Shown in pieces: positions 26,694 through 35,257 of a stretch of DNA of 64,000 nt (position 1 is its first letter; each line of letters opens with the position of its first letter). Both the position numbers and the translations under genes were made by a program. This stretch comes from DATDCV01 sp036524155 (GTDB taxonomy: Bacteria > Verrucomicrobiota > Verrucomicrobiia > Limisphaerales > UBA8199), in the NCBI GenBank assembly GCA_036524155.1, contig DATDCV010000506.1:1-64000 (forward strand), in the 5' to 3' direction. The notes under the pieces are model-generated. The model saw only the letters and a program-made list of their open reading frames with translations, did not search any database and was not told the origin of the DNA.

Positions 26694-26823
26694 GGTGCTG
26701 TGTGTGGAATTTATCGAGACGCCGACGTTTACGCGGTTGGTCGGAAAGCTGATGGATGACAATGAGTATGCGAAACTACAGCTCGCGCTGGCTCTGCGTC
26801 CTGACTGGGGGAAGAGTTCGGAT
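26692..26823 (+). pseudogene. HigB-type toxin remnant, middle deleted
   Basis: From ATG 26692 the frame reads V-E-F-I-E-T-P-T-F-T-R-L-V, then D-D-N-E-Y-A-K-L-Q-L-A-L-A-L-R-P-D-W-G-K, the N-terminal third of a RelE/HigB-like toxin. It then jumps to TTCGGATTATGA, which looks like the normal toxin end (F-G-L-stop overlapping the antitoxin start) but is out of frame. The catalytic core is therefore lost. The frame stays open by chance until 27090, giving a meaningless tail over the antitoxin gene. Confidence 0.65.
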
Positions 26824-26824
26824 T

Positions 26825-27112
26825 ATGAAGAAAGACCTTTTTGGACAATTGAAGCAGAGCCTGCGCGAGGCAAACCTGATCAAACGCGGGCAGTTGAAGC
26901 CTGGCCGAGTGTTTCACGTGAATCCGGAGTCGGACATTGTGCGGGTGCGTGGCAAGCTGGGTTTGTCGCAGCCGAAGTTTGCGGCGATTTTGGGCATCAG
27001 TGCCGATACGTTGCAGAACTGGGAGCAGGGACGGCGGACGCCAACTGGGCCGGCGAAGGTGCTGCTGAAGATTGCCGCGAGACACCCTGAGGTGTTGTTG
27101 AAAGTGGTGTAA
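26825..27112 (+). CDS. higA: HigA-like antitoxin, XRE-type HTH
   Basis: A 95-residue DNA-binding protein. The C-terminal half is a Cro/CI helix-turn-helix: R-G-K-L-G-L-S-Q-P-K-F-A-A-I-L-G-I-S, T-L-Q-N-W-E-Q-G-R-R-T-P-T-G-P-A. The N-terminal part (M-K-K-D-L-F-G-Q-L-K-Q-S-L-R-E-A) is the usual toxin-binding helix of this antitoxin type. I use the ATG at 26825, which sits in the TTATGA context where such genes overlap the end of their toxin gene; a longer frame from 26756 lies over the broken toxin. With the toxin destroyed it is an orphan, still reading cleanly, and may act only as a repressor on the palindrome at 26677. Confidence 0.82.
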   Translation: MKKDLFGQLKQSLREANLIKRGQLKPGRVFHVNPESDIVRVRGKLGLSQPKFAAILGISADTLQNWEQGRRTPTGPAKVLLKIAARHPEVLLKVV

Positions 27113-27329
27113 TCGGCTGTGGGGTCGGGACCCGGTATTTTCACAACCATAACGTTACGGCCAGGCCGACGCTGGCCCAGCGGTGATTTCGTAGATGCCA
27201 AGAACGGCCGGCCCGGCGAGGCGGCCCCACCCTTTAGTGAGGGGTTACTCTATTGAGCTAATGCAGTGTTGACTCCCACCCCGCATCATTCACAATCCTC
27301 GCGCAGGGCTGGTCGCGCATTCAGGCACC

Positions 27330-28514
27330 ATGAAACTTACTCCGAAGTTCGCCATCGCGGTGGTGGCCTTGTCTTGTCTGAGCCTCACTGACATCGCTCA
27401 GGCACAATTCTCTCTGGTCACGGTTGGGAAGACGACCAACTATTCCACTTTCGCGCGCGGAGTAGCCGTCGACGGAAACTACGCCTTTCTCGCCAATGAC
27501 ACCTACGGGACCGGCCTCTGCATCTACGATATTTCCGACCCGACAAACCCGTTCCGCGTCAGCACCACCCCGGGCGTTGCGACGCTGGTCATAGTGACTA
27601 ATAATCGAGCCTTCCTGGATGATTCAGGGATGAAGATTTATGACGTCGCCAACCCAAGCAGCCCTGCCTATCTGGGAGCCGCCACAAATATCACTCTTCG
27701 TCTAAAAACCCTGGCTGGGAACCGAGCGTTCTTGCTGAATGAGTATGGAGGCCTGATGATTTACGACGTCTCCGATCCCACCAATCCCGTCGGTCTGGGT
27801 TCCACCAACCTTTATCGCCCTAACGGGGTGGCTGTGTCCGGTGATTATGCCTATGTCGTCGGCACCTTCTTTGAGGGGACCAACCAGAGCTCGCTTCTAA
27901 GCTTCAACATCTCGGACCCTGCCAACCCATTTTTAGTGCAACGAGTCTCGATCCCCCCCTCTGACACCATGAACTGGGTCTCCATCGCAATCTCAGGCGA
28001 CCGCGCCTACATCGGTGGCTCTGGCCAGACAATGCGGCTGTGGATTTACGACATTTCGAATCCCACAAATGTGGTCCCTCTGGGCAACGTCTCAGGCCGG
28101 GCTTTGGGCTCGAGGATTGTGGTGGCTGGCAACTTCGTATTTTTGCCCGTCTACGGGTTGCTTACGGTTTATGATGTTTCAAACCCCGCCGACCCTTTCT
28201 GCGTTGCTGCGACCCCTTCCTCCGCCCGTGATGTTGCCCTCTCCGGTAACTATCTCTGTGCGGCTTGTGGTGTCGAAGGGCTCGTGGTGTATCTGCTTGT
28301 TCCGCAACTGCACGTGGCTTTGTCTAACCCGCAAAACGTGCTGCTCTCCTGGTCTGTCCCACCCGTGAACAACTTTGTCCTGCAGCAACAGACCGACCTT
28401 GCGACGCCAGGCTGGGTGGACGTCACCAACACGCCCGTCGTTTGGAGCAACCGCAGCGAAGTGTCTCTCCCAGCCTCAGCTGGAACCAGGTTTTATCGCC
28501 TTCGCTCCCCATAG
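27330..28514 (+). CDS. Secreted LVIVD-repeat beta-propeller protein
   Basis: A 394-residue exported protein with a signal peptide (residues 1-25, ending A-Q-A-Q). Six or seven repeats of about 42-48 residues carry the LVIVD-type pattern: V-A-V-x-G-N-Y-A-F-L-A, then L-x-I-Y-D-I-S-D-P-T-N-P-x-x-V-G. Such repeats fold as a beta-propeller and are found on cell-surface proteins. The final 70 residues carry the shared module with L-Q-Q-Q-T-D-L...W-V-D-V and end R-F-Y-R-L-R-S-P. Monocistronic by context; a REP-like palindrome follows at 28661. No enzymatic role can be assigned. Confidence 0.82.
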   Translation: MKLTPKFAIAVVALSCLSLTDIAQAQFSLVTVGKTTNYSTFARGVAVDGNYAFLANDTYGTGLCIYDISDPTNPFRVSTTPGVATLVIVTNNRAFLDDSGMKIYDVANPSSPAYLGAATNITLRLKTLAGNRAFLLNEYGGLMIYDVSDPTNPVGLGSTNLYRPNGVAVSGDYAYVVGTFFEGTNQSSLLSFNISDPANPFLVQRVSIPPSDTMNWVSIAISGDRAYIGGSGQTMRLWIYDISNPTNVVPLGNVSGRALGSRIVVAGNFVFLPVYGLLTVYDVSNPADPFCVAATPSSARDVALSGNYLCAACGVEGLVVYLLVPQLHVALSNPQNVLLSWSVPPVNNFVLQQQTDLATPGWVDVTNTPVVWSNRSEVSLPASAGTRFYRLRSP

Positions 28515-28660
28515 GCCCGCCCTCATTTCCAAACCGCGGCCTTCTCGGGGTCAGAACGAAGTTCCCTGCTTCCACCCCGGGTCCGAACTGCTAACCCGTT
28601 CAAAGCCCCGGCATTTGTGGAGTGAGAAGTGTGAAGGCTATACGCACCGACATAAGTCGC

Positions 28661-28712
28661 GCCGCGTGAGGGCACGCGGCCTACAAGGGACGGCCCGCGT
28701 GCCCTCACGCGG
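28661..28712. repeat. Twin-hairpin palindrome, family 1 copy B
   Basis: Inverted copy of the element at 15424-15480: GCCGCGTGAGGGCACGCGGC followed by CTAC (28681-28684), then CCGCGTGCCCTCACGCGG. It shares the left flank ACGCACCGACATAAGTCGC, the reverse complement of the right flank of copy A. The GTAG foot of the second unit has been lost. It lies in the 318-base gap between two secreted-protein genes. Confidence 0.8.
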
Positions 28713-28832
28713 CGCAAGCATTTATGACGTCCAGTATAAAACAATTCTTGAGCTCTTATCACCCTGCGCAATCCTCTTCTGAAATTCCAAACGAACTTGC
28801 CTTCAGGCGCGCAGCCCAGAAAAATACGCGGC

Positions 28833-31283
28833 ATGAATTCGCACTGGGCTAAAGCGACATTTCTTGATCTCAAAGCCACTGGCTCACGCCTGTTTATCCT
28901 TTGCCTGGCACTTTGCTGCGCGGGTTTGCTGTCCGCCGCGCCCGGAGACAGTCACTGGGACAGGCAGTTCGGCCTGCCCGGCACGACCAATCGCGTTTTT
29001 GCGCTCCGGTTCAACGGGGACAAGCTCTACGCCGGCGGCTACGCCGTCAGCACGGGGGGGCTGCTGGCCACGAACACCGGCGTGGACATCTTCGACGGCA
29101 CCAACTGGAGCACCGCGATGGGCGAACTGACGGGCGGAAGCTGTGTCATTTACGATATCGGTTTTCTGCGCGGCGACATTTACGTGGCGGGCGTTTTTTC
29201 CCGGGCCGGCGGCCTATCGTCGCCGGGTCTCGCAAAGTGGAATGGAACGGATTGGTCGAGCATCGGCTTCGCCGGCGCCGCGCTGGCATTGGTTTCCGAC
29301 GGAACAAACCTCTACGTCGGCGGTTCCTTCGCCAACGCGGGCGGCGTGCTCAATACGAATGTCGCGCGCTACGACGGCACGAACTGGTATTCGATGGGCG
29401 GGGGCATCGGATATGACGGCGGTCTAAGCTCGTACGTGTATGTTCTCGAGTTGCACAACGGCCTGCTCTATGCCGGCGGGGTTTTCACCAACGCAGGCAC
29501 CGTCGCCGCTGCCAACATCGCCAGGTGGGATGGATCCAGTTGGTCGTCGCTGGGCACTGGTCCGGCCAACGGCGCGAACAACAGTGTTATGGCGCTTGCC
29601 TTTCAGGGGAACGATCTGTATGTGGGCGGAGACTTCAGCGCCGCCGGGGGTGCATCGGCCAACGGCATCGCCAAATGGGACGGCGCGTCCTGGTCGGCAT
29701 TGGGCTCCGGTTGCAGAGGCGGCGTGAGCTGCATCGGCATTCTCGGCTCGGACATTTACGTTGGCGGCGGGTTTACCAATGTCGGAGGCGTTAAAGCGTA
29801 CGCCCTGGCCAAATGGGACGGCGTCTCGTGGACAACCTGGCCGACGACCGACGGCGTTTTTCAGTATCCGCTGAACGACGATCCTAGCCGCATGTTGGTC
29901 AAAGACGGCTCGCTCTACATAGCCGGGGGGTTCAATCAGGCCGGCGACGTCATCGCCAATCACGTCGCGCGTTATGATGGCAGCAATTTTTATCCGCTGG
30001 GCGAAAAACCAGCCAATGGATTCGCCACTCCGCCCATCAACGTAGCCTGCATCGGCCAGGCGGACGACGGTATTTATGTCGGCGGACTGTTCACCGCGGC
30101 GGGGAAGACTCTGGCCAACCGCATCGCGCGCTGGGATGGAACGAGCTGGAATACGGTTGGCGGCGGAACCATGGGCGGCACCAGCAGCGCGAACCGCGTG
30201 CTGGCGATCGCGGGCAGGGGCACCGATGTCTTTGTTGGGGGCACATTCACCAACGTCGGCGGGATCGATGTCAGGAACATCGCGCGTTGGGACGGCGCAA
30301 ACTGGTGGAATATGGGCTTCGGCTTCGACGCCAGCGTCAGTGTGTTGGCGGCCACGCCGACCGCCGTTTATGCCGGCGGAAGCTTCACCAACGTGACCGA
30401 CCCGCCTTACCTCATCACCGTCAACCACATCGCCATGTGGGATGGCCTCAATTGGTATAACCTCGGTTCGGGCGTCAACGCCAGCGGCACGGTCAACGCC
30501 ATCGCCGCCTCCGGCAATAATGTTTACATCGGCGGGACGTTTACCAGCGCGGGCGGGGTGACCGCCAACCGGATCGCAGTGTGGAACGGGTTCAACTGGA
30601 CCTCACTCGGCAGTGGTTCGGCCAACGGCCTGAACGGGACCGTGTACGCCATCGCCATCAACGGCACCGATGTGTACGTCGGCGGCTCGTTCGCCAACGC
30701 CGGGACCACGACCGTTCGCGGCATCGCCAAATGGGACGGCGCGAACTGGTCCGGCCTGGGTAGCGGCGCGACCGGCACGAGCACGGCGGACATCCGGGCC
30801 CTGGCTTTCGGCGGTGACGGCAAACTGTATTGCTGCGGACGTTTCACCAACATCAGCGGCATCAACGCCAGCAGCATCGCTCGCTGGGACGGCGCCAAAT
30901 GGGAAGCGCTGGGCAGCGGATTTTTTGCGGATTCCGCCATTGTGCGGGGGACCGATCTCGTGATTCGGGGCGATGACGTGTTCGCCGTGGGCAGCTTCAC
31001 CGGCGCCGGCTTGACTGACTCGAGCGGCATCGCCCGCTGGAACGAGACGATTGATTTCACGCCGCCGTTCAGCATCGGTTTTTCCCGAACCCAACTGCTG
31101 CCCGGAAACATTTTCAAGTCGCGCATCACCTGTAGCGAGCGCACGACTTATCTGATTGAATACTCGGACGATTTCCAAACGTGGGCCCCCCTGATGACGA
31201 ACAGCGCGATGCAGCTTGATTTCACCGACACCGTGTCGCCACCCATCAATCGGCGCTTCTTCCGGGCCAAAGGAATTCCTTGA
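28833..31283 (+). CDS. Large secreted beta-propeller repeat protein
   Basis: An 816-residue exported protein starting at ATG 28833, which gives a signal peptide with the core L-F-I-L-C-L-A-L-C-C-A-G-L-L. More than a dozen repeats of about 45-50 residues follow: G-x-x-L-Y-V-G-G-x-F-x-N-A-G-G-V-x-A-N-x-I-A-R-W-D-G-x-x-W-S-x-L-G-x-G. This Kelch-like or delta-60-like repeat should form one or two propellers. The end carries the shared module (Y-L-I-E-Y-S-D-D-F-Q-T-W-A-P-L...R-F-F-R-A-K-G-I-P). The repeats are well conserved with each other at DNA level, so recombination between them is likely. Function probably adhesive or structural. Confidence 0.82.
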   Translation: MNSHWAKATFLDLKATGSRLFILCLALCCAGLLSAAPGDSHWDRQFGLPGTTNRVFALRFNGDKLYAGGYAVSTGGLLATNTGVDIFDGTNWSTAMGELTGGSCVIYDIGFLRGDIYVAGVFSRAGGLSSPGLAKWNGTDWSSIGFAGAALALVSDGTNLYVGGSFANAGGVLNTNVARYDGTNWYSMGGGIGYDGGLSSYVYVLELHNGLLYAGGVFTNAGTVAAANIARWDGSSWSSLGTGPANGANNSVMALAFQGNDLYVGGDFSAAGGASANGIAKWDGASWSALGSGCRGGVSCIGILGSDIYVGGGFTNVGGVKAYALAKWDGVSWTTWPTTDGVFQYPLNDDPSRMLVKDGSLYIAGGFNQAGDVIANHVARYDGSNFYPLGEKPANGFATPPINVACIGQADDGIYVGGLFTAAGKTLANRIARWDGTSWNTVGGGTMGGTSSANRVLAIAGRGTDVFVGGTFTNVGGIDVRNIARWDGANWWNMGFGFDASVSVLAATPTAVYAGGSFTNVTDPPYLITVNHIAMWDGLNWYNLGSGVNASGTVNAIAASGNNVYIGGTFTSAGGVTANRIAVWNGFNWTSLGSGSANGLNGTVYAIAINGTDVYVGGSFANAGTTTVRGIAKWDGANWSGLGSGATGTSTADIRALAFGGDGKLYCCGRFTNISGINASSIARWDGAKWEALGSGFFADSAIVRGTDLVIRGDDVFAVGSFTGAGLTDSSGIARWNETIDFTPPFSIGFSRTQLLPGNIFKSRITCSERTTYLIEYSDDFQTWAPLMTNSAMQLDFTDTVSPPINRRFFRAKGIP

Positions 31284-31489
31284 TCTGCAAGGCGCCTCGA
31301 AGGCCATTGACCTGGGCGCGCTGAAGTGAAACTTCCGAGTAATGAAGGGCCAACATTAACCGGGTGGCAGCCGACAACGACGGCTCGTTCCGACCCCGAG
31401 CCGCGACCCTTCTTCCTGGAAAAGGATGTCACAATGATCTGCAGGCGATCAATTTGCGGTCGATTTCCGCTTGTGCTCCGAAGCGATCC

Positions 31490-31508
31490 GTGGTAATGTT
31501 GTTACCAC
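31490..31508. promoter_or_regulatory. Palindromic operator upstream of the XRE regulator
   Basis: GTGGTAA-TGTTG-TTACCAC is a perfect 7-base inverted repeat with a five-base centre, 17 bases before the ATG of the XRE regulator. It is a natural autoregulatory site for that protein and would control the genes behind it. Confidence 0.65.
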
Positions 31509-31525
31509 AATATGAATGCAAACCT

Positions 31526-31894
31526 ATGTTCGGCGAATTCATAAAACAGATCCGGGCACGCCAGCGCCTGGGCCTGCGCGAATTCTGTCTCCAAAACGGA
31601 TATGACCCCAGCAACTGGAGCAAGATCGAGCGCGAAGTCCTCGCTCCGCCGCGCGACGAAGACACGCTTCGGACCTGGGCCAGGCAACTCGGCCTCAAAC
31701 AAGGCTCGGACGATTGGCTCAGGTTCTTCGACTACGCCGCCGTGGATTCCGGGCGCATCCCCGATTACATCCTGAAAGACGAAAAGCTCGTCGCCCAAAT
31801 GCCGGTTTTCTTCCGCACGATTTCCGGTCAGAAACCCTCACGTGAGGACCTGGAAAAACTCGTGGAGTTGATCAGAAGTGCGAACCGACCTTGA
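31526..31894 (+). CDS. XRE-family transcriptional regulator
   Basis: A 122-residue protein with an N-terminal helix-turn-helix: F-I-K-Q-I-R-A-R-Q-R-L-G-L-R-E-F-C-L-Q-N-G-Y-split before D-P-S-N-W-S-K-I-E-R-E (about residues 5-40). The rest is helical and acidic, likely a dimer or partner-binding segment. I use the ATG at 31526, after the palindrome at 31490; ATG 31496 would put the palindrome inside the coding region. Its stop overlaps the next gene's TTG start (TTGA). The pairing with an ImmA/IrrE protease means it is probably the repressor that the protease inactivates, as known for ImmA-ImmR and IrrE-DdrO. First gene of the defence-like cluster. Confidence 0.85.
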   Translation: MFGEFIKQIRARQRLGLREFCLQNGYDPSNWSKIEREVLAPPRDEDTLRTWARQLGLKQGSDDWLRFFDYAAVDSGRIPDYILKDEKLVAQMPVFFRTISGQKPSREDLEKLVELIRSANRP

Positions 31895-32526
31895 ACGACC
31901 CGCATAAATTCAAAGCGCCATACAATCCCAAAGAACGTATCTGGCAGGAAGCCGACCGCTTGCGCGCCGCGCATCCGGCAGGCCGCGAACTGCCTGTCAA
32001 AATCCTCGACCTCGCCGAATTCGATTTGCATCTCGACCTCGTGCCTGAGAATGGCCTGCGCGAGCAACTCGACATTGACGCGCTGCTCATGGGCGATCTG
32101 AAATCCATCCTCGTGGACAAACGAGCCTTCATGAGTCCGCGGCTCGAATACCGCCTGCGGTTCTCCGTCGCCCACGAAATCGGCCATTTCGTTCTGCACC
32201 GCGAAATCTATGCGGGGCTGCAACACGCCACTGCCGCCGCATGGTTCGATTACATCTCCGCCATACCCGAAGTCGAATACGGCTGGGTGGAATGGCAGGC
32301 CTACGAATTCGCCGGACGCCTGCTGGTGCCGCCCGAACCGTTGCGCCAAGCCTTTCAAACCGCGATCCAATCCGCGCAAGCCGCCGGCTATTCCGACTGG
32401 TTGGCTGCCGACGAGGCCGCGCTCGACTACATCGCCACGCGCATCGTGCCAAAATTCGGCGTCTCGGCGGAAGTAATTGCGAGACGATTGCGGGTGGAAA
32501 AACTTTGGCCGCCAAAGAATTCTTAA
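31891..32526 (+). CDS. ImmA/IrrE-family metallopeptidase
   Basis: A 211-residue zinc protease of the COG2856 type. The motif H95-E-I-G-H99 gives two zinc ligands and the catalytic glutamate; the third ligand is probably a glutamate in W-V-E134-W-Q-A-Y-E139-F-A-G-R-L-L-V-P, the family's second motif. In characterised members the enzyme cleaves a partner XRE repressor after a stress signal. Here the partner is encoded immediately upstream with a four-base overlap, which supports translational coupling. Start is TTG at 31891. The gene ends 16 bases before the ATPase gene, so the same transcript probably continues. Confidence 0.88.
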   Translation: MNDPHKFKAPYNPKERIWQEADRLRAAHPAGRELPVKILDLAEFDLHLDLVPENGLREQLDIDALLMGDLKSILVDKRAFMSPRLEYRLRFSVAHEIGHFVLHREIYAGLQHATAAAWFDYISAIPEVEYGWVEWQAYEFAGRLLVPPEPLRQAFQTAIQSAQAAGYSDWLAADEAALDYIATRIVPKFGVSAEVIARRLRVEKLWPPKNS

Positions 32527-32542
32527 TCCAACGCCGACGCGA

Positions 32543-34291
32543 ATGATTACTCAACTGGTAATTAAGAATTTCCGGGGATTTGATCGTCATACCGTTCCCT
32601 TGCGCCCGACCACGATCTTGGTCGGCAAAAACAACGCTGGCAAATCAACCGTAGTAGAGGCCCTGCGCCTCGTGAGCATGGTCACGAATCGCTACAAGGG
32701 ACTGACCTATCATCCGCTGCCAAGGTGGCTTGATCGTCCTCGGCGCGAGCGGGGCGTGTTCCCAGCCGTTGACAAGGCGGAATTCAGCAGCGAAGCCGTG
32801 TTTTATCGTCTCGGAGAACCGCCAGCACACATCACTGCACATTTCCAAACAGGAGAAACAGTGGAAGTCTTTATCGGCCCAGAGTTTCAGGTCGTTGGGA
32901 TCATAAAAGACCATCAGAAAGAGGTGATCCAAAGCAAGGGAGGAGCATTCAAGCTTGATTTGCCACAGGTCAGTATTTTGCCTCAAATAGGACCGCTGCT
33001 ACGCGAGGAATTGCTGCTAGTAGATGGGTATGTCCGTCAGAATGTTTCATCAACCCGGACTTCGCTCCATTTTAGAAACCAGCTCTATTTGATGCGTGAT
33101 AGGTTTGCGGCTTTTAAGGAATTAGCCGAGGCTACGTGGCACGATCTTGCTCTTGATCCTGTAGAAGCTAAACAGCTTTCGTACACTGAAACCGGGCTCT
33201 CACTGTTTGTACGCGACTCTGATTTTATTGCTGAGATTGGATGGATGGGACACGGCCTGCAAATGTGGTTGCAGACAATGTGGTTTCTGACCTACGCATC
33301 GGCATCAAAAAGCGTCATTCTTGACGAGCCTGACGTCTATATGCACGCGGACCTGCAGAGGCGGTTGATCCGCCTACTTCGTACACGACATCATCAAACG
33401 ATCATTGCCACTCACTCCGTTGAAATAATGGCTGAGGTCGAGCCTGACGAAGTGCTAGTCATTGACCGCAAGAAATCCCGTTCACACTTTGCAGGCTCGC
33501 AACCCGAAGTTCAAAGCTTACTAAGCAGCATCGGCAGCATTCAGAACATCCAGCTTGCCAGGCTTGGAGTTGCGGGCAGATTCGTAATGTTGGAAGGGGA
33601 TGATATGGATTTTCTCAAGCGTTTTCAGAACACCTTGTTCCCAGAAAGCGCGACCCCCATCGACACGATTCCACACAAGGCGATCGGTGGCTGGAACGGA
33701 TGGGAGCGCGCCCGCGGTTTTTCGATCCTTCTGCGCGATGCTGCCAAAAGTACAATCACGCCATACTGCATCCTCGATTCGGACTACAAGACCCCGGCAG
33801 CAATTCAGAAGCGGTTGGAAGTAGCAAAGACAGAGGGTATACAACTGCACATCTGGAAACGAAAAGAAATTGAGAATTACCTGCTCGCACCTTCAGCAAT
33901 TCATCGAATAATTGCCAGAGATGCAGCACCGGAAATCCCGATCCCTAAGGTTGCTGACGTGGAAGCTAAGCTTGACGAGATCGCGGAATCTCTTCGTCTA
34001 GATGTTTTGAACGGGATGGCCGCCGAGTTCTTTGAGGAGGACCGAAAGATTGGATTTCCCGGGGCGAACAAAAAGGCGCTGGAACGACTAGATGGCATTT
34101 GGAGGACGCGGCAGGGAAGGATGTCTGCCGTTTGCGGCAAAGATGTTCTGCACAAGCTCTTTGACTGGGCAAGCAGGAACTTCAAGGTTTCTCTCAGCGC
34201 GCTGAAACTGGCTAAAGAGATTTCTGAACGAGAACTCGACCTGGAAGTAAAGCAAGTCCTGAGTTCCATCGAATGGAATCGAACATTTTGA
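32543..34291 (+). CDS. AAA ATPase fused to TOPRIM/DUF4435-like nuclease domain (OLD/PARIS-like)
   Basis: A 582-residue protein from ATG 32543. The N-terminal part is an SMC-like/AAA_15 ATPase: Walker A G-K-N-N-A-G-K-S (28-35), a signature-like region W-M-G-H-G-L-Q-M-W, Walker B V-I-L-D-E-P-D-V-Y-M-H and the switch I-I-A-T-H-S-V-E-I. The C-terminal part has TOPRIM-like acidic motifs: V-M-L-E-G-D-D-M-D-F at about 345 and C-I-L-D-S-D-Y-K at about 408. It also has K-R-K-E-I-E-N-Y-L-L, which I associate with DUF4435, the AriB effector of PARIS. A single protein combining both resembles merged PARIS or OLD nucleases. PARIS is set off by phage anti-restriction proteins, and a restriction-like pair lies downstream. 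No UvrD-type partner is present, so it is not Gabija. Confidence 0.75.
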   Translation: MITQLVIKNFRGFDRHTVPLRPTTILVGKNNAGKSTVVEALRLVSMVTNRYKGLTYHPLPRWLDRPRRERGVFPAVDKAEFSSEAVFYRLGEPPAHITAHFQTGETVEVFIGPEFQVVGIIKDHQKEVIQSKGGAFKLDLPQVSILPQIGPLLREELLLVDGYVRQNVSSTRTSLHFRNQLYLMRDRFAAFKELAEATWHDLALDPVEAKQLSYTETGLSLFVRDSDFIAEIGWMGHGLQMWLQTMWFLTYASASKSVILDEPDVYMHADLQRRLIRLLRTRHHQTIIATHSVEIMAEVEPDEVLVIDRKKSRSHFAGSQPEVQSLLSSIGSIQNIQLARLGVAGRFVMLEGDDMDFLKRFQNTLFPESATPIDTIPHKAIGGWNGWERARGFSILLRDAAKSTITPYCILDSDYKTPAAIQKRLEVAKTEGIQLHIWKRKEIENYLLAPSAIHRIIARDAAPEIPIPKVADVEAKLDEIAESLRLDVLNGMAAEFFEEDRKIGFPGANKKALERLDGIWRTRQGRMSAVCGKDVLHKLFDWASRNFKVSLSALKLAKEISERELDLEVKQVLSSIEWNRTF

Positions 34292-34325
34292 GTTCTAGCA
34301 GCAGGGAACACGTTAGCTCAACCTG

Positions 34326-35006
34326 GTGCCTATTACAGACCCCGAAATCGAGATGTACACCGACGGGGGATGCGAACCGAATCCCGGGCCGGGCGGTTAT
34401 GGCGTGGTGTTGAGGCATCCCAAGAAACGCGCCGAAGTCAGTGGCGGGTTTCGGAAGACCACCAACAACCGGATGGAGATTTTCGCCGCCATCGCCGGAC
34501 TGGAATTGTTGAAGCAGACCTCCAAGGTCACGCTCTACAGCGATTCGGAGTATCTGGTGAACGCGATGACCAAGGGCTGGGTCGAGTCCTGGAAACGGAA
34601 GCAGTGGCGGCACAGCAAAACGGAGCGCGTGCCCAATTGCGAACTTTGGGAACGGCTGCTGGGTCTCTGCGAAAAGCATCAGGTGGAATTTCGCTGGGTG
34701 AAAGGTCACGCGGGCCTTCCGGAAAACGAACGTTGCGATCAACTTGCGATGGCCGCGCTGCGAGAGGCCAATCTTCCGATCGACGAAGGTTACGAAAACA
34801 AACCGGAATCCGAAGGCGTCCAGCCCGATATGCAGGAGGGCGATCCGTGCCGGAAGTGTTCCGCACCGGTCGTCAAGCAGGAGCCGCGCGCTAGACGGAA
34901 TCGCGGCTTCTATTACGAATATTATCTTTGGTGTCCGAAATGCCAGGCCACCTACGAAGTTGAATCGGCCAAGCGATTTGTGGAGCCGCCGCCGTCGTTG
35001 TTTTGA
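34326..35006 (+). CDS. rnhA: Ribonuclease HI with C-terminal zinc ribbon
   Basis: A 226-residue protein. Residues 8-150 are RNase HI, cleaving the RNA strand of RNA-DNA hybrids: catalytic D13 (Y-T-D-G-G), E51 (N-N-R-M-E), D73 (Y-S-D-S-E) and D138 (N-E-R-C-D-Q-L-A), with the basic handle W-K-R-K-Q-W-R. Residues 170-215 add C175-R-K-C178...C203-P-K-C206, a zinc-ribbon-like extension not found in the E. coli enzyme. Start is GTG 34326, 34 bases after the ATPase gene, so it may belong to the same transcript. It could be the housekeeping enzyme, but its position inside the cluster and the ribbon leave a defence-linked role possible. Confidence 0.9.
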   Translation: MPITDPEIEMYTDGGCEPNPGPGGYGVVLRHPKKRAEVSGGFRKTTNNRMEIFAAIAGLELLKQTSKVTLYSDSEYLVNAMTKGWVESWKRKQWRHSKTERVPNCELWERLLGLCEKHQVEFRWVKGHAGLPENERCDQLAMAALREANLPIDEGYENKPESEGVQPDMQEGDPCRKCSAPVVKQEPRARRNRGFYYEYYLWCPKCQATYEVESAKRFVEPPPSLF

Positions 35007-35257
35007 GTTGAGACCGCCGGGCCACTGATTCGCACCCTTCCATCAGCGACAGATCGATTTCTTGGGACGCATTTTTTGGAGCTGCAGCGTTCGCGACAAT
35101 GAACAGGCCAATCTCGCCGTTGTCCGCATGGGGCACCAACCGCTCGCTTACCCTGGCATCCTCCAGCGCTTTATGAATGGCGGCGAGGACAACCGATCGC
35201 ACGTTCGGCGAGAATCGTCTTGATCATTCGACCGCGTTCTGGACGATCCGATTGATA
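35007..35257. other. Spacer with possible broken minus-strand reading frame
   Basis: No plus-strand gene is seen here. On the minus strand one frame reads I-N-R-I-V-Q-N-A-V-E, a TGA at 35224, then V-R-S-V-V-L-A-A-I-H-K-A-L-E-D-A-R and G-E-I-G-L-F-I-V-A-N-A. It has some protein-like character, so it may be a decayed gene, but I recognise no family. Confidence 0.25.

Noticed and set aside
31526..32526. Reading the XRE-ImmA pair as a phage lysogeny module
   Set aside because: No integrase, excisionase, structural phage gene or attachment repeat is seen nearby.
32543..34291. Gabija system
   Set aside because: The ATPase-TOPRIM layout is similar to GajA, but no UvrD-like GajB gene follows.
34891..35202. 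Minus-strand open frame over the end of the RNase H gene
   Set aside because: Half of it lies antisense to a well-supported gene and I recognise no family; kept only as a note on the spacer.
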